From Ophioderma brevispina (lineage: Eukaryota > Echinodermata > Ophiuroidea > Amphilepidida > Ophiodermatidae), in assembly GCA_023653785.1 (NCBI GenBank), contig JAMKCH010058150.1, forward strand, positions 19,727 to 83,726: a stretch of DNA of 64,000 bases, in the 5' to 3' direction. The stretch's first letter is position 1. The number at the start of each line of letters is the position of its first letter. Made by a program: the position numbers and the translations under genes. Below the pieces are notes generated by a model that had not been told where the DNA came from, did not search any database, and saw nothing but the letters and a program-made list of their open reading frames with translations. Below, piece by piece: positions 32,683-44,502 of this stretch.

Positions 32683-34515
32683 TGGGCGAAAAAAGGGCCA
32701 AAAGGGGGTGTTTCACACAAACGACGACAAAAGCTCAAAAGGGGGTAATAAACTCAAAAAGGTGTATGGCCTAAAATAATGTCCAAACTGACAGCAAAGT
32801 GTCAGTAAGTATTGTCAAAGTGGAGCCAAAAGGGGGTGTTTCACACAAACGACGTCAAAAACTCATAAGGTGGGTAATAAACTTGAAAAGGGGTATGACC
32901 CAAAAACACTTGTAAGGTCAAATACACTCAAACGGTAACACAACCCCGTAATGCGAGTTCACTAAAGCTCGTAAGGTATTGTTCGCAAATAGTCAAACGG
33001 TCTCGTTTTCCCGTCAAGGCCAAAAATTGTAATGTCGTTTTGCCGTAAGCCACTTGTAAAATTGCCAAACACAACAAAACCCGTAAAGGACCGTTCACTT
33101 TTCTGCGATAGAGCAAAACACCGTACGGTATGAAAAGTCCGAAAGCCATTTCGTAAATAGCCAAACGATCATTTTCCCATAAGGCCAAAAATTGCCAAAC
33201 ACATCATGCAGAAAAACCCGTCATGCAGAAAAACCCGTTAAGGGGGTCGTTATGTAATTTCGTAAGGTAATATGTGCATTATTCGATAAATAGGTGTGAC
33301 CAATTAGCACGCACTGTACGAACGACGCCCATCACGGTGAACACTTCAACTATTAATAGCAGTGAGTTTGTGCGGTGCTCTGACTAAAAAGCCTACGAAA
33401 GACCGTCACGCCACGGCCATTACCAACAAGGGCAACATCAATCAAGTTCAACGCCGGAACACTGTGACTTAATATTAATTAAACATCATTTGTTTCTTTT
33501 TCTTACCCTTTTCCTTTTCTTCAAGTTTCTTCTTTTCCCCTTCTTCTTTCTATTTCCTTTTCCCTTATAATAGCTCCCTTTTCTTTGTTTTACACATCAG
33601 ATATCCGTGAGATATTATTTGCTCATCCGCTCAAAATTAGCCCAAGTTTGGCGCCAATATGGGCCCGTCCACAATACGATATGTGACCAATATTGGAATT
33701 GCATGCCATCAATAAATGCATATCATTGCTATTAAATTAAGAAATTAATAAATACTTGAGGCGCGACGAGTCAAGTACAACATTCTAAAAAAATAATAAT
33801 AAAAAAAAATTTTAAAAAAAATATAAAAAAAATGGTAGTAAAAATTGATAGAATGCAAATTAATATGCCTTCTGTAGTTCGTTCGACTCTGCTAGACTAC
33901 TCTTACTTTAGGATATGATTATCACTGGAGTTCGAGCAACCACCAGTCCAAGCAAGCTACAAGCATTTTTAGAAACAGTTGAAATGTCAACACCAAATAG
34001 CCATTACCAAACCCTTTTAAAATGACTCGTTATGGGTTTTTTGTACCTTTCGAGAATTGGTTTGAATTGCTTTTCGTAAAACCTGCAGTACGGAAAGCCT
34101 GCTACGGCAAAACTTGGTTCGTTGAATAAAATGGGGGCGTTTCACCATTTCTATTACCTTAAGGACTTTGTAGCTGTTTGGCAAATTAACAAGTGCTTCG
34201 GCAAAACGACATTACGGCAAATTTTGGCCTTACAGGAAAGCCAAACTGTTTGGCAATTGGAACATACCTTACGGGCTTTGCTTGTTGTTTTTGGCAATTT
34301 AGGCCATACCCCTTTTTGAGTTTATTACACCCTTGTGAGCTTTGGTCGTCGTGTGCGTGAACAAACCCCCCTTTTGCCCTTTTACAATACCTTACGGCTT
34401 TTGCGTTTGTTTGGCCAAATTTTTTAGGCCATACCCCTTTTTGAGTTCATTACCCCCTTTTGGGCTTTTGACGTCGTTTGTTTGAAACACCCCCTTTTGG
34501 ACCTTTGGTTCGCCC
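32683..34515. mobile_element. 1.8-kb inverted-repeat element with repeated subterminal motifs
   Basis: The left end contains two direct copies of a unit of about 130 bp (CCAAAAGGGGGTGTTTCACA... GACGNCAAAA... GGGTAATAAACT) at 32,695 and 32,825. The right end contains two inverted copies at about 34,295 and 34,425. Outer ends TGGGCGAA/TTCGCCCA pair. Inside each arm, variants of CGTAAGG, GCCAAAAATTG and CAAACGGT recur many times. The centre 33,260-34,020 has a polypyrimidine patch and an A-rich patch. No transposase. Confidence 0.8.
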
Positions 34516-34553
34516 ACAGAGTACAGCGTATTCACTATATTCACTGATAATTC

Positions 34554-37500
34554 GTAGGGTTCAAATTTAAGTCCCATTCTAGAAGTTTGGGGAAGAAGAC
34601 TTGAAGGTTGGGTTGTACTTTCAAGGGTGATGAACAAAATTTTTTGGGTCCAACCCGGAAATGTGGGGAAACTTCGCTAGAGGGCATATCAAAATGGCCG
34701 CCAAAATTTCAGACAATGGTATATTTAAGCTAGAAACGGCATCTGAGAATCCAAATGACATCAATTGGGGTTTCGGAAGGCTCTCTATTTATATATAATG
34801 ATATGAAATATTATATTTTTTGATATAATTCAGATTTTAAGAAATTGGGTGCTTTTTCAAAATGGCCGCAAAATTCCAGAAAAAGGAAATTAAAGCTAAA
34901 ACAGCTATCTAAGAGAGTAATTATAAAAATCAAATTTGGTTGTATTTCTTAATGCTAATTATTGAGTAATGCTCTATTCAAATTAGAATTTATGATAAGA
35001 ACTTTAGAGGGCGCTTTTTTTTTTTTAAAATGGCTGCCAAAATTCCTTATATAGCCTTTTGGGCGTTTTCAATTATTATCAAATTCAAATATTAATCAAA
35101 GTCAAGATTATTAAAAGATTTTTTTTATATTTTCAGTCTGAACACCATTTTATGTCCAACGTCTGGGAAATGTAGATGAACCTATCAAAATGCCCACCCA
35201 TAAAAATTCCAGAAATGACATATAAAAGCTAAAACGCTGAGTAAAAAAATGTATCACATATTATTGATCAAATTACAAGCATAGGCCTAAATGAAAGTGC
35301 AGATTTTGAAAGTATTTGTTTATAGTTTCAGGATGAGAACAAGAATTGTTTGGTCCAACCTATGAGAACTGTGGGGGGGAAATCTAGAGTTAGAGGGCGT
35401 TTCACAATGGCCCGCCAAATTAAAAAAAACGCAATTAAAGTATATTAACAGCTCTCTGAGAATCAGAATGAAATAATTTTGGGGTTGTTGTCTTAATGCT
35501 ATTTATTGTGTAATGATATTTCAATCACAAGATAATGATAAATGCCCTAGAGGGCGCTTTTTCAAAAGGCTGCCAAAATTCCAGAAAAAGAAAATTACAT
35601 ATAAAGATTTAAAACAGCAATCTAAGATTCAAAATGAAATCAATTTTGAGTGTCTTTATTGCTAAGTAATGTATTCCGCGATCGTAGAAATTGTAATCTT
35701 ATGATAGTTACACTAGGATTTTTTTTTTCAAATGGCCAACAAAATTCCATATAATAGCCTTTTTGGGGGCCCGGTATCAATGCATTATTGAAAGATTACA
35801 AGTATAAATCAAAGTGAAGATGTTTGAAGATATGCGTTTATATGTTCAAGGATGCTCAGATTTTTTAGGTCCTACCTCTGCAGTGTGGAAATCTCCGCGC
35901 TACAAGGGCGTTTTTCAAAAGTTCCCCCAAATTACAGAATGGCCTTATTAAGCCTAATAATAGCCATCTAAGAGTAAATGTGATATCAATTTGAGGTATT
36001 TCGTAATTAGGATTTTTGTATATTTAATGAAGTGCGCTTTTTCGAATGCTGCCAAAATTTATTAATGTTTTTTTTTGTACCTGTCATCAGAATTTAAATA
36101 TATACATTTTATAGCATTAATCATCCCCCTTAATACGTATTTGGATTTCGGCCTATTGCAAAAGTGAGATCAATTTTCTATAGTATTGCCTCCTCAGCGA
36201 TTTATGCTACAATATTTCATAATTTTTTGATTACTAATCTACAGGTAACTAGTATTTAAAATCTGAAATGAAAACACCTTCAGTATGATGTGACAGCCAT
36301 TTTGAAAAGTGCCCTCTAGGGGCATTTTAGCATAATCCTGATGAGTGAAATAGCAGGACACAATAAATAGCATTAAGAAACAACCCAAAATTGATTTTAT
36401 TTTTATTCTTCTCAGATAGCTGTTAAATAATTGTGGTTTTTCCTGAAGTTTTGGCGGCCATTTTGAAAACGGCCTCTAGCGAGATTTCCCCATGTTTCTC
36501 AAAGGTTGGACAAAAATCTTTTTCAGCCATCCTTGATAATAATTAATTTTGATATCATTTTTTTCTGTTCTCTTAGAAATCCTGTTTTTTACTTTAATAT
36601 GTCATTTCTGAATTTTGGCGCCATTTTGAGAGTTTCTATCCACATTTCCCAAACGCTGGACCTAAAAAGTCTTGTTCAGCAAATCCTTGAGAATAAAAAA
36701 AAACTCTTTAAAGTCTTCACTTTGATTTATATTTGAATTTGATAATAATTGAAAACAGCCCCAAAACGCTTTTATGTGGAATTTTGGCAGCCCCTTTTGA
36801 AAAAGCCGCCATCTATGGGTACTTATCATAAAATTCTGATATTTGGAATAGCATAACCCAGACGAGCATTAAAAACACCGAAATTTTTGATTTTTCATTT
36901 GGACTCTTAAATGGCTGTTTTTAGCTTTTTTTTGTGGCCATTTTTTGGAAAAACCCCTCTAGCGGAAAAAAAGAGGGTTTCCGCAACATTTCCCAGAGGT
37001 TGGACCAAATAATCTTGTCAGCATTCTTGCAACTGTAAACAATACCTTCAAAAATCTTCATATTAAGTTATACTTTGTATTCAATAAAATTATTGATAAC
37101 GGTCCGAAAAGGCTGTTATCTAACAGAATTTTGGCACCATTTGTAAAAAATCGCCCTCTAGGGGTACTTATCATAAATCGAATATTTGTAATAACATAAT
37201 ACAATAACTATCAATTAATAAACAACAGACATTTGATTTCATTTGGACTCTTAGATGACTTTTTAAAGCTTATATCATTTTCTGACTTTGTGGCGGCATT
37301 TTTTGAAAAAGCGCCCTCTAAAGGTAACTATCATAAATCCTAATTATTTAATATCATTATATAATAGAGATCATTCAGAAATACATCAAAATGATTTCAT
37401 TTAGCTTCTCATAATCTGTTTCTAGGCTTAAATATACCATTTTCTGGAATTTTGAAAAACGCCCTTTACGAGAGTTCCCCTCCCCACATTTCCCAGAGGT

Positions 37501-37952
37501 TGGACCACAAAATATCTTTTTACACAATCCTTGAAAATATCAACAAATACTTTCAACATCTTCACTTTGATTATACTTGTATTCAATAATAATTAATTGA
37601 TAACGTCCCCAAAAAGGCTATTATACGAAATTTGGCAGCATTTGAAAAACGCGGCCCTCTATGGGACTTATCATAAATTCTACTATTTGGAATAGCATAA
37701 CACATAATTAGCATTAAGAAATACCCCCCCCAAATTGTTTCATATTAACTATTATATAGCTGTTTTAGCTTAATATGCAATTTCTGAATTTTGGTGGCGG
37801 CCATTTTGAAAAAACGCCCGCTAGCGAGATTTCCCCACATTCCTCAGAGGTGGACCCAAAAATTCTTGTTCGCATCCTTGAAATTAAAATAAAACACTTC
37901 AAACCTTCTTCCTGCCCCAAACTTCTGAATGGGACTTAAATTTTGAACCCTA
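34554..37952. repeat. 3.4-kb imperfect palindrome built of about 165-bp units
   Basis: The outermost bases pair: GTAGGGTTCAAATTTAAGTC at 34,554 against the complement ending at 37,952. The left arm (to about 36,080) carries at least eight units with AAAATGG(C/T)(C/T)GCCAAAATTCC and GAGGGCGCTTTTTCAAA. The right arm (from about 36,285) carries about ten inverted units with GCGGCCATTTTGAAAA and GCCCTCTAG. Unit spacing is roughly 155-175 bases, and a longer period of about 500 bases is visible through TTGGTCCAACC/GGTTGGACCA boundaries. There is no open frame of note. It is diverged, so not recent, yet both arms are retained. Confidence 0.88.
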
Positions 37953-39049
37953 CTAAATGTAACCTTTAATTTATTATAATCGTGTCCCGTAACAATAAAG
38001 GGTAGCAGCGAAAAGTATATTTCGGAGCACATTTTACTCGAAACGTATTAGTTTTCTGTTCAGTTTTAGAAATTCTTGAAATAAAGAGATTCACTCCGAA
38101 CACATTGTATCGAAATGGCTATCCCTTTTCGAATTAGCTCCCTGAAATGGTGCAGTAAAAAACATTTTCGAGCACTTCGTTTCGAATTTGCTCTGCGGTG
38201 TTTGTTGTCTATGGCTGGTATTCCTGAAGGAAGGCTTAACTTTAGTCCTGGTCTTAAACCATGTTTAGTCCTACATGATTGGACCTTTTTTCTTTTCAAA
38301 ATACTGTAAAAGTGAAATGTAACAGTTGAGATAATTCCTCAGGATGTGCCGGGTGTGAAAGTAATCATAGCCGTGCAGGTATCTTTGCGGCTCCATAGAC
38401 GACAACGGAATACAGCGTGAAACTTATGGTTGCGTGAAGAGTCAACTGATCGATTGCCCTATTGTTACCCTTGTTCCCGGACTGTGAAGCCCGAAGACTA
38501 TATCTCCTTCCACCCCGGAATGGCCCATCCACGATGGAATTTTCTCACCCTTACACCCAACATTGCTCTAAATCTAGTCCATTTTGGAAGGAATAAAGGT
38601 CCACTCATGTAGGAACTACCCGGGATTACCTGGTTTAAAGTTAGACTTCCTTCAGAATACCAGCCTAATGTTGTATAACAGTACATTTCGAAGCACATTG
38701 TACTTAAATGTACTGATGTACGTGATCATAACTCTGAAATGTAATCGATCCAAACAGTAGACTTGAAACGTACTTGATAAGTACTGGTTCTGGTATTATG
38801 GTACTCAATATATACACTGTACTCGAAGTGTGCTTGATCGAAACATCTTACTCCAAATGTAAATTTGAAAAATATGAATTGTATGGTTTCCAAATTTTTG
38901 CACTTCAAGAATGTTCTATCCTCCCTACACCTAGCAGTAACAAAGTAATCATAAACTCCCACACAAGTCTCACAAGAAGTGCCTGGTATGTCATTATACG
39001 CGCAGTGTTTTTGTGTAGTCATTGTACGAGACATTGTTTTGTTCTATAA

Positions 39050-39370
39050 TCACGCTACGCATGTGTTTCGCTGCGCGATTTCTGGATTTAGACTGCGCTA
39101 AGTGCGTTGTAGTACGGCGCGATAATGCTGCGCAAATCCATTAATTTACTTTGTACTCGAGGTTTACAGAGTATAGAAACATTGTGAGTACAGGGCACAG
39201 AGCTGGAAGAATAAACCAGATGGGAATCGCGCGTGTTATTGAATAGGCCAGCAGCGTAACCGATTTCTTTCCTCACATACTCGCGCGCCATCCTGTTTTT
39301 GCGCAACCAGCCGCGCGTCGCGCTGTTACTGCACAAGAACACGCACCTACAAAGCTGTGCTCCGCGTTAT
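39050..39370. other. CpG-dense patch in AT-rich DNA
   Basis: Many CG and GCGC words (GCTGCGCGATTT, CTCGCGCGCCAT, CCGCGCGTCGCGC) in an otherwise CpG-poor region. No exon is recognised. It could be a CpG-island-like or GC-rich repeat patch. Confidence 0.45.
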
Positions 39371-39677
39371 GTTTCTCAATGTGCATTCGCCTATGTGTTC
39401 CATTGTCCATCGACCTATTTTTCTTTTTCTTCTGCAATAATTTATGCGAAAATCAAGGGGGGGGCGATGTAAGAAACCATGATCTAAAAAGATCCTGCAT
39501 TCCTAATGCAATAAAAGTCTCCCATACCCTGTTATTTTGCTTAGGAAAAGAGATTATTTGAGTCCGATTGATATCTGTGGCATGGTTTGTTATTGGTTGT
39601 TTTCACTCGCTAAAGTGTGACGAACGAAAATACCGCGTGTTCATAATATGCATTAAGGATTTTCCCAAAACGACGAT

Positions 39678-39768
39678 ACGTAAACCAAAATGGTGGTGCC
39701 CAAACTATGAAAATGAAGATGCGTATTCCGCATTATAATACGTTTGGGCACCTTGATTTTGGTTACGC
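39678..39768. repeat. Hairpin, about 25-bp stem
   Basis: TAAACCAAAATGGTGGTGCC at 39,681 pairs with the complement of GTTTGGGCACCTTGATTTTG from 39,742, with two or three mismatches and a loop of about 36 bases. Confidence 0.7.
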
Positions 39769-40345
39769 TGTTTGGGGAGAATCTTCGGGTCTGGGGTTAT
39801 ATTTACGTTCGTTGGTAACGGGTGTTCGAATCATAACAATACTCGAAATCCACTTGATCCAAACACTGCACTCGAAGTGTATTCGAAAATACAATTTTTC
39901 ACATTCCAAATTTGTACTTCAGGAATATGCTACGTGCTCGTAGAGCACTTTGTACTCAAAATGTATTCGATATAATGTATTCGATATAAAGACTGTGCTC
40001 GAAGTGTACTCTAACTAAACATTATACTGTAAATTTACTCGAAAAGTACTATTTTTGGTTACGTATTTGCACCTCTAGAATGTCCAGGGTAAAAAAGTAC
40101 ATTTCAATTACAATATGTTGAAAATGTCCAAAGTATTTAAAAAGGACATCTCAAGTACAGGTAAATTACTAAAATGTACGTTTCGACTACACCGAGTACA
40201 CTTCTTAAAAGTACATTTGGAATACATTTCGAACATCTTTTTGCTGTCAATAACAAAGAAGTACATTTCTATTTTCATAAAAAGTACAGGTCGAGCACAT
40301 TTTCGAGTATATTCCGTCTACAATACAAATGTACTCGGACTTGAC

Positions 40346-40690
40346 CATGCACTCCACTATGCACCATACGCATACCATAACATAACCTTTTGATTGCACC
40401 CAAGACGTCACACTCCCCACCTTCGCCGTTCTGATTTTTTAGGCGACGGTAAAAAATATTTGACCTAAAAAAGTGTAAGATGGAACACGTCTAAGCAATG
40501 GTGCGCACACAGGATTTCGTTGCAGAGAGAGGCACTCTTGTTTTCCCCCAACTAGTGATGTAAATGACCAAATAGTATATAGTATAAGTGCTGAAAAGAA
40601 AAAAATCATCGTGGACCTTGCAAAACTGTTATTGCACAAACAATGGGAAAATGACGTGTATTTTGCAACACGCGTAGAAAATACAGGATT
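40346..40690. other. Non-coding stretch
   Basis: No recognised gene or repeat. Confidence 0.4.
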
Positions 40691-41945
40691 GCCTAAAATA
40701 GTATGTTTTGTGTTAAATCATGGAAGAAAAATATATAGAAGGAAGCACATCGACCCACTTGACGTTTGAACGATCTATCTGCCGCCCCATAATTGCAATT
40801 GTTATTCATATTCTCTCAAGTGGACCTTCCGAGGAAAATCCTATTTCGATTTTCTCGATCGAGAAAATTTTCAGTTCGTGGTTGTTTCTTCATTGCGTGA
40901 AAATTCCGGGTCATCGGGAATCAGCGATTCAGCACGCGATGAATGCTGCGAAGTAAATACTCAAACATATGGCGGCTTCCATGGAAACCGATCAACACGC
41001 CCGGGGGTTCTTGGATTTTGGTCGGGAATCCATGGCTCGTTCCGAAAAAGAGGACTAGCGACAATGGGGGACTACCGCTGGGGGTACCAAATTCAAAATA
41101 ATCAAGTTTAGTCCCGGTGAGAGGTACCAAATTCAGTTGTGATTATGAGTTCAAGATACAAATAGGAAAAAAACAAACTAAAACATCATCAACATAGCCT
41201 AAGTGGTATTTTTTCTTGCAGTAGCACAAGTGTCATTTTTCTTGATATGGCTATTTTAAATTGTGTATCTTTTTTCATGTATTGAGAACAGGTCCCGCAA
41301 GGGGTATAATCTCGCTGCAAATTACCTTCAATCTTCAATCAAGTTTTATTTGTTCATCATAGAAAAGGCCTACAGCAAAAACAATATGATAAATAATTAT
41401 GTAAATAATGCAGTACAGTGAAAAATTCATTGTTACAATATTAATCAAAAATATTTTGCATACAGACGTTTATAATACATTATAATTAGAATTTCAAAAG
41501 AGAGTATATAACTGGGATAATACTAGTGGAAAATATATTTAAAATAGCACAGTAAGGATGTCATATTACTGCAATATTTCATCCTTTATTTTTCACACTG
41601 GGCAGTCTTGGGCAGTAAAGCTGAACGCATAACGATGTGCATTAACTTCTTATATAACGAAAACAACAACAAATACACACCGGAGACGGCCGGAACATGT
41701 TGCAATATGCAATATACTTTTACACTTTTACGTGTTCGGACATAGAGTTTTCAAAAAATTCTACAGTATTGCTCGCCGATCATCGATTGCGGCAGAGGGA
41801 TAATGATCAAAGGATCACTGTTGAATCCCTTCCCTTTGTGCGGGTAAATGGATAAACAAAATTAAAATCGGATTGTGGAAGTCGATGTGCTTCCTTCTAT
41901 CTCTTTCTTCCATGGTTAAATATACACAATTTAGGTCTTCCAGAG
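40691..41945. mobile_element. 1.25-kb TIR element containing a gene-start-like patch and a LINE-tail-like patch
   Basis: The left end 40,691-40,756 (CCATGGAAGAAA-type sequence, then ATAGAAGGAAGCACATCGAC) is inverted at 41,876-41,945. Inside is a perfect 20-bp palindrome (ATTTTCTCGATCGAGAAAAT, 40,849-40,868). At 40,969-41,058 a 29-codon frame starts ATGGCGGCTTCCATGG in GC-richer sequence and ends at TAG; a GTGAGA donor-like site lies downstream near 41,117. At about 41,325-41,360 CAATCTTCAATCAAGTTTTA, read on the minus strand, resembles a LINE 3' tail. None of these alone makes a gene. Confidence 0.65.
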
Positions 41946-44271
41946 TAGATATCGACATAAAATAAGGTTTCAAAGTGTATTTAAAAGAGCAAGGTTCATT
42001 GGCATTTACCGTCGTTTTGCCCAGTTTTTGCTTGTTTGGAAATCATTTACAGCCCAAATTATAAAATTAATTTTATTGCTGATTTGGTGTGTCTTATGAC
42101 CCTTATACGTGGTATAATTCCTTTCGAGAAAAAAATCTTTCGAGTAAGTGGTGTCCTTGGGATGTCCATGGACCCCCATGGGCACTAACGGGAGTAAAAA
42201 CCTTTGGTCACTTAAGTGTTAATAGCTTAGGTACTTGGCTGACATTCCAAGGCAAGTTGCATAAAGCTGACATACTGAATGAAGGACACTACATGAACCA
42301 TAAGTTGTAGATAGCACAAATTATACCTTGTCTTGATCCTTGTAAAAGACATGCAGTCTGGTTACCTCTTTACAGTAATCCAACCATTTCTCATTTTGAC
42401 TCCTGTATTATGGTTTACCCACCCATACTTTCTCGAGGGACATCTCGCTACATTTTTTTCATCGACCTTCATAGAAGATAAATCCGCTGAGAAATGAACC
42501 TTTGCTCTACATGGTCACAGAAATTAATAGCTTACATACTTGGCAATCTTGGTAATAACTGTTGGAACATTAGGGCACTTTGTGAAAGTCCCCCTCCCCC
42601 GTTCTCCCCAAGGACAATGGAGCTCATAGTCATCTCGTTAGCAGCCTTGGCACACGCAACAAAATTGAAATGCGGGGGTGTGGAAGCAAAAGGTTCAGGC
42701 TTGCAATTGAACTGTCACTTTTGGGTTAGGTTAGTTAAAGTTGTGATCATCGGCGAACATTTAATTTACAATCGTGATAAGTGTTTGTGATATTCCCATA
42801 AAATTCTTTAATACACATCACAAAATAAGAAAAGAACCGGCGGAACCAACCGATATCATGTGGGTGGTTACACGAATATACTTATATTTTGAAAAACAGG
42901 AAGAGAAGCTTCATTTTTAATCGATAAGAATTGCGGATATTTTGCTCTGTGTAATAGCATACAACAAAGGGTCAAGTACTGTGTTAAAATGAATCAGTAG
43001 TATCAAAGCATACAAAACATTTACTTTCTTTACACTTGGACAAAAGACTTTCAACTACAATTACATACATACAAGTATGTACATGCAACTATCATATGCT
43101 ATTACCGATAACCAAGTGTCCACTGCGGGCATCAGATAACGACCTTGAACCACCGCGACCCGCGTTCACTGCTTCTAACCTCTACCTTCACCGATATTTG
43201 AATTGTCGATGCTCCTAAATGCTTAGTCCACACATTTCAATTTGAGCCCGCTTTTGCAACCTTCGTCGAAGAAAGAAAGGAAGCAATACTCAGCCAATGA
43301 CTAATAATCACGGCAAATGACAAAACCTAAGAAAACAACAGTGCAAAGGCTTGATTCTGCGTGTTGGCGAAAGACAATAAAAGTCGTAATTAATGGACGC
43401 AGTGGATGGCTCCTGTTTCGTGCAACATTCCACCATGATCATCTTCAATTGTCCATCGTCGGCACCATCCCTCTGCCCCAGCACAAAATTATGTATTTGA
43501 ACTCGAGACTTCGTTTGTATCTTTAGGTAAGTAGAGTAATCACGAAACCCTAGCAAGAAAAAAAAAAGGCGATCCAGGCTAATGCACGTCAACGTTAACA
43601 ACTCACAAGAATGAAAAAAATCACCAGTTAAAGTCAAAAATCTGCATCCCAGTTCACCCAGCGGCCAGTATCTTCAATGAAGAATGGTGACAGTAGTACA
43701 ACCCGTCATGACATCGCACAAATCGGCAACTGAGAGATTGAGAATCAATAGATCACTTGGCTTTCTCTCAACTTCTTTCCTTCCAAAACACTAGGATTGT
43801 TGCCAAATTACGCCTCAGTATGATAGAATTACCAAGAGGAAAGGAACGCGACAAGAAGATATTTATATCGGAGTCCTTTTCCATTGGCTCTCCATCGACT
43901 CAACACAACTATTTCCTAGCTGCTTGGTAGGTATTAAACACTAACTTAGGAATTTGTGCAATGTCATGTATCCGAAGCTAATGTTTTTTGCACACAAGCC
44001 TCAAAACCCAAGATCTTAAGTACATCTAAGATAAAATAAACTTGGAGATTTTGTACCCATTCACCGTTTTCACGTAGGATTAACTTCAGCTTATATTTCC
44101 CAGCTGATCCTAGACTGGTGGCCAAAGTTGGACCTAGTCCATTTCTGTAATCGTGAGCTGCATTTGTATATAGCTTTAAAACCACATCCACAATATGTTA
44201 AAAATATGTAATTAAAACCGTACACATACTCCCATACGCAAAGTAATGCGACTTTTCATCCAGGTTTTAAC
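41946..44271. other. Long non-coding stretch
   Basis: 42,158-42,197 is a right-end piece of the G/C-run family (TGTCCATGGACCCCCATGGG). The frame at 42,494-42,790 has a short hydrophobic run but no splice or domain support. 43,000-44,200 has no recognised feature. Confidence 0.4.
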
Positions 44272-44502
44272 ACTTAAGTCCCAAGGGGTGGGGGGGGTTC
44301 CATAGTACCCAACATTTGATTTTTTTTTTATTTTTTTGCGATTTCTCGTTTACGCAATCAAATTTTTCAAGGAGTTTTTTGCTAATTGTCTGATTTATGA
44401 ATACGCTTCTACTGATACAAAAAATTCACTCCGCCGCCAACGGCTTCATTAGAAAATTAGCTTGGGTCCCTAGGAACCCCCCTTGGGAACTAACGGAACG
44501 TG
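44272..44502. mobile_element. Second full copy of the 27,077 TIR family
   Basis: Starts GTCCCAAGGGGTGGGGGGGG and TTCCATAGTACCC; ends in the inverted form (TAGGAACCCCCCTTGGGAAC). The interior is AT-rich and non-coding. Confidence 0.7.

Larger units (their letters stand above)
37953..40345. repeat. Region rich in TACTCGAA(A/G)TGTAC-type words
   Basis: Variants of TGTACTCGAAGTGTACTTGA recur at 38,030, 38,680-38,830, 39,145, 39,838-40,070; the complement form (ACATTTCGAGTACA-like) dominates 40,100-40,340. Two parts, 38,760-38,960 and 39,830-40,110, are alignable with each other (ATACTCGAAATCC..., AAATTTGTACTTCAGGAATA). The similar frames at 38,774-39,049 and 39,707-39,943 come from this repetition and are not genes. 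38,385-38,465 is a short dispersed repeat matching 53,339-53,410 (GGCTCCATAGAC). Confidence 0.7.

Noticed and set aside
38774..39943. Two frames with similar translations, a possible gene family
   Set aside because: The similarity comes from the repeated TACTCGAA-type words; no splice sites or domain.
37953..40345. CRISPR-like spaced repeats
   Set aside because: Spacing and sequence are irregular, both orientations occur, and the DNA is clearly eukaryotic.
42494..42790. 98-codon frame with an internal Met followed by a hydrophobic run (secreted or Ig-like start)
   Set aside because: Hydrophobic stretch is short, no good donor follows and no domain is recognisable.
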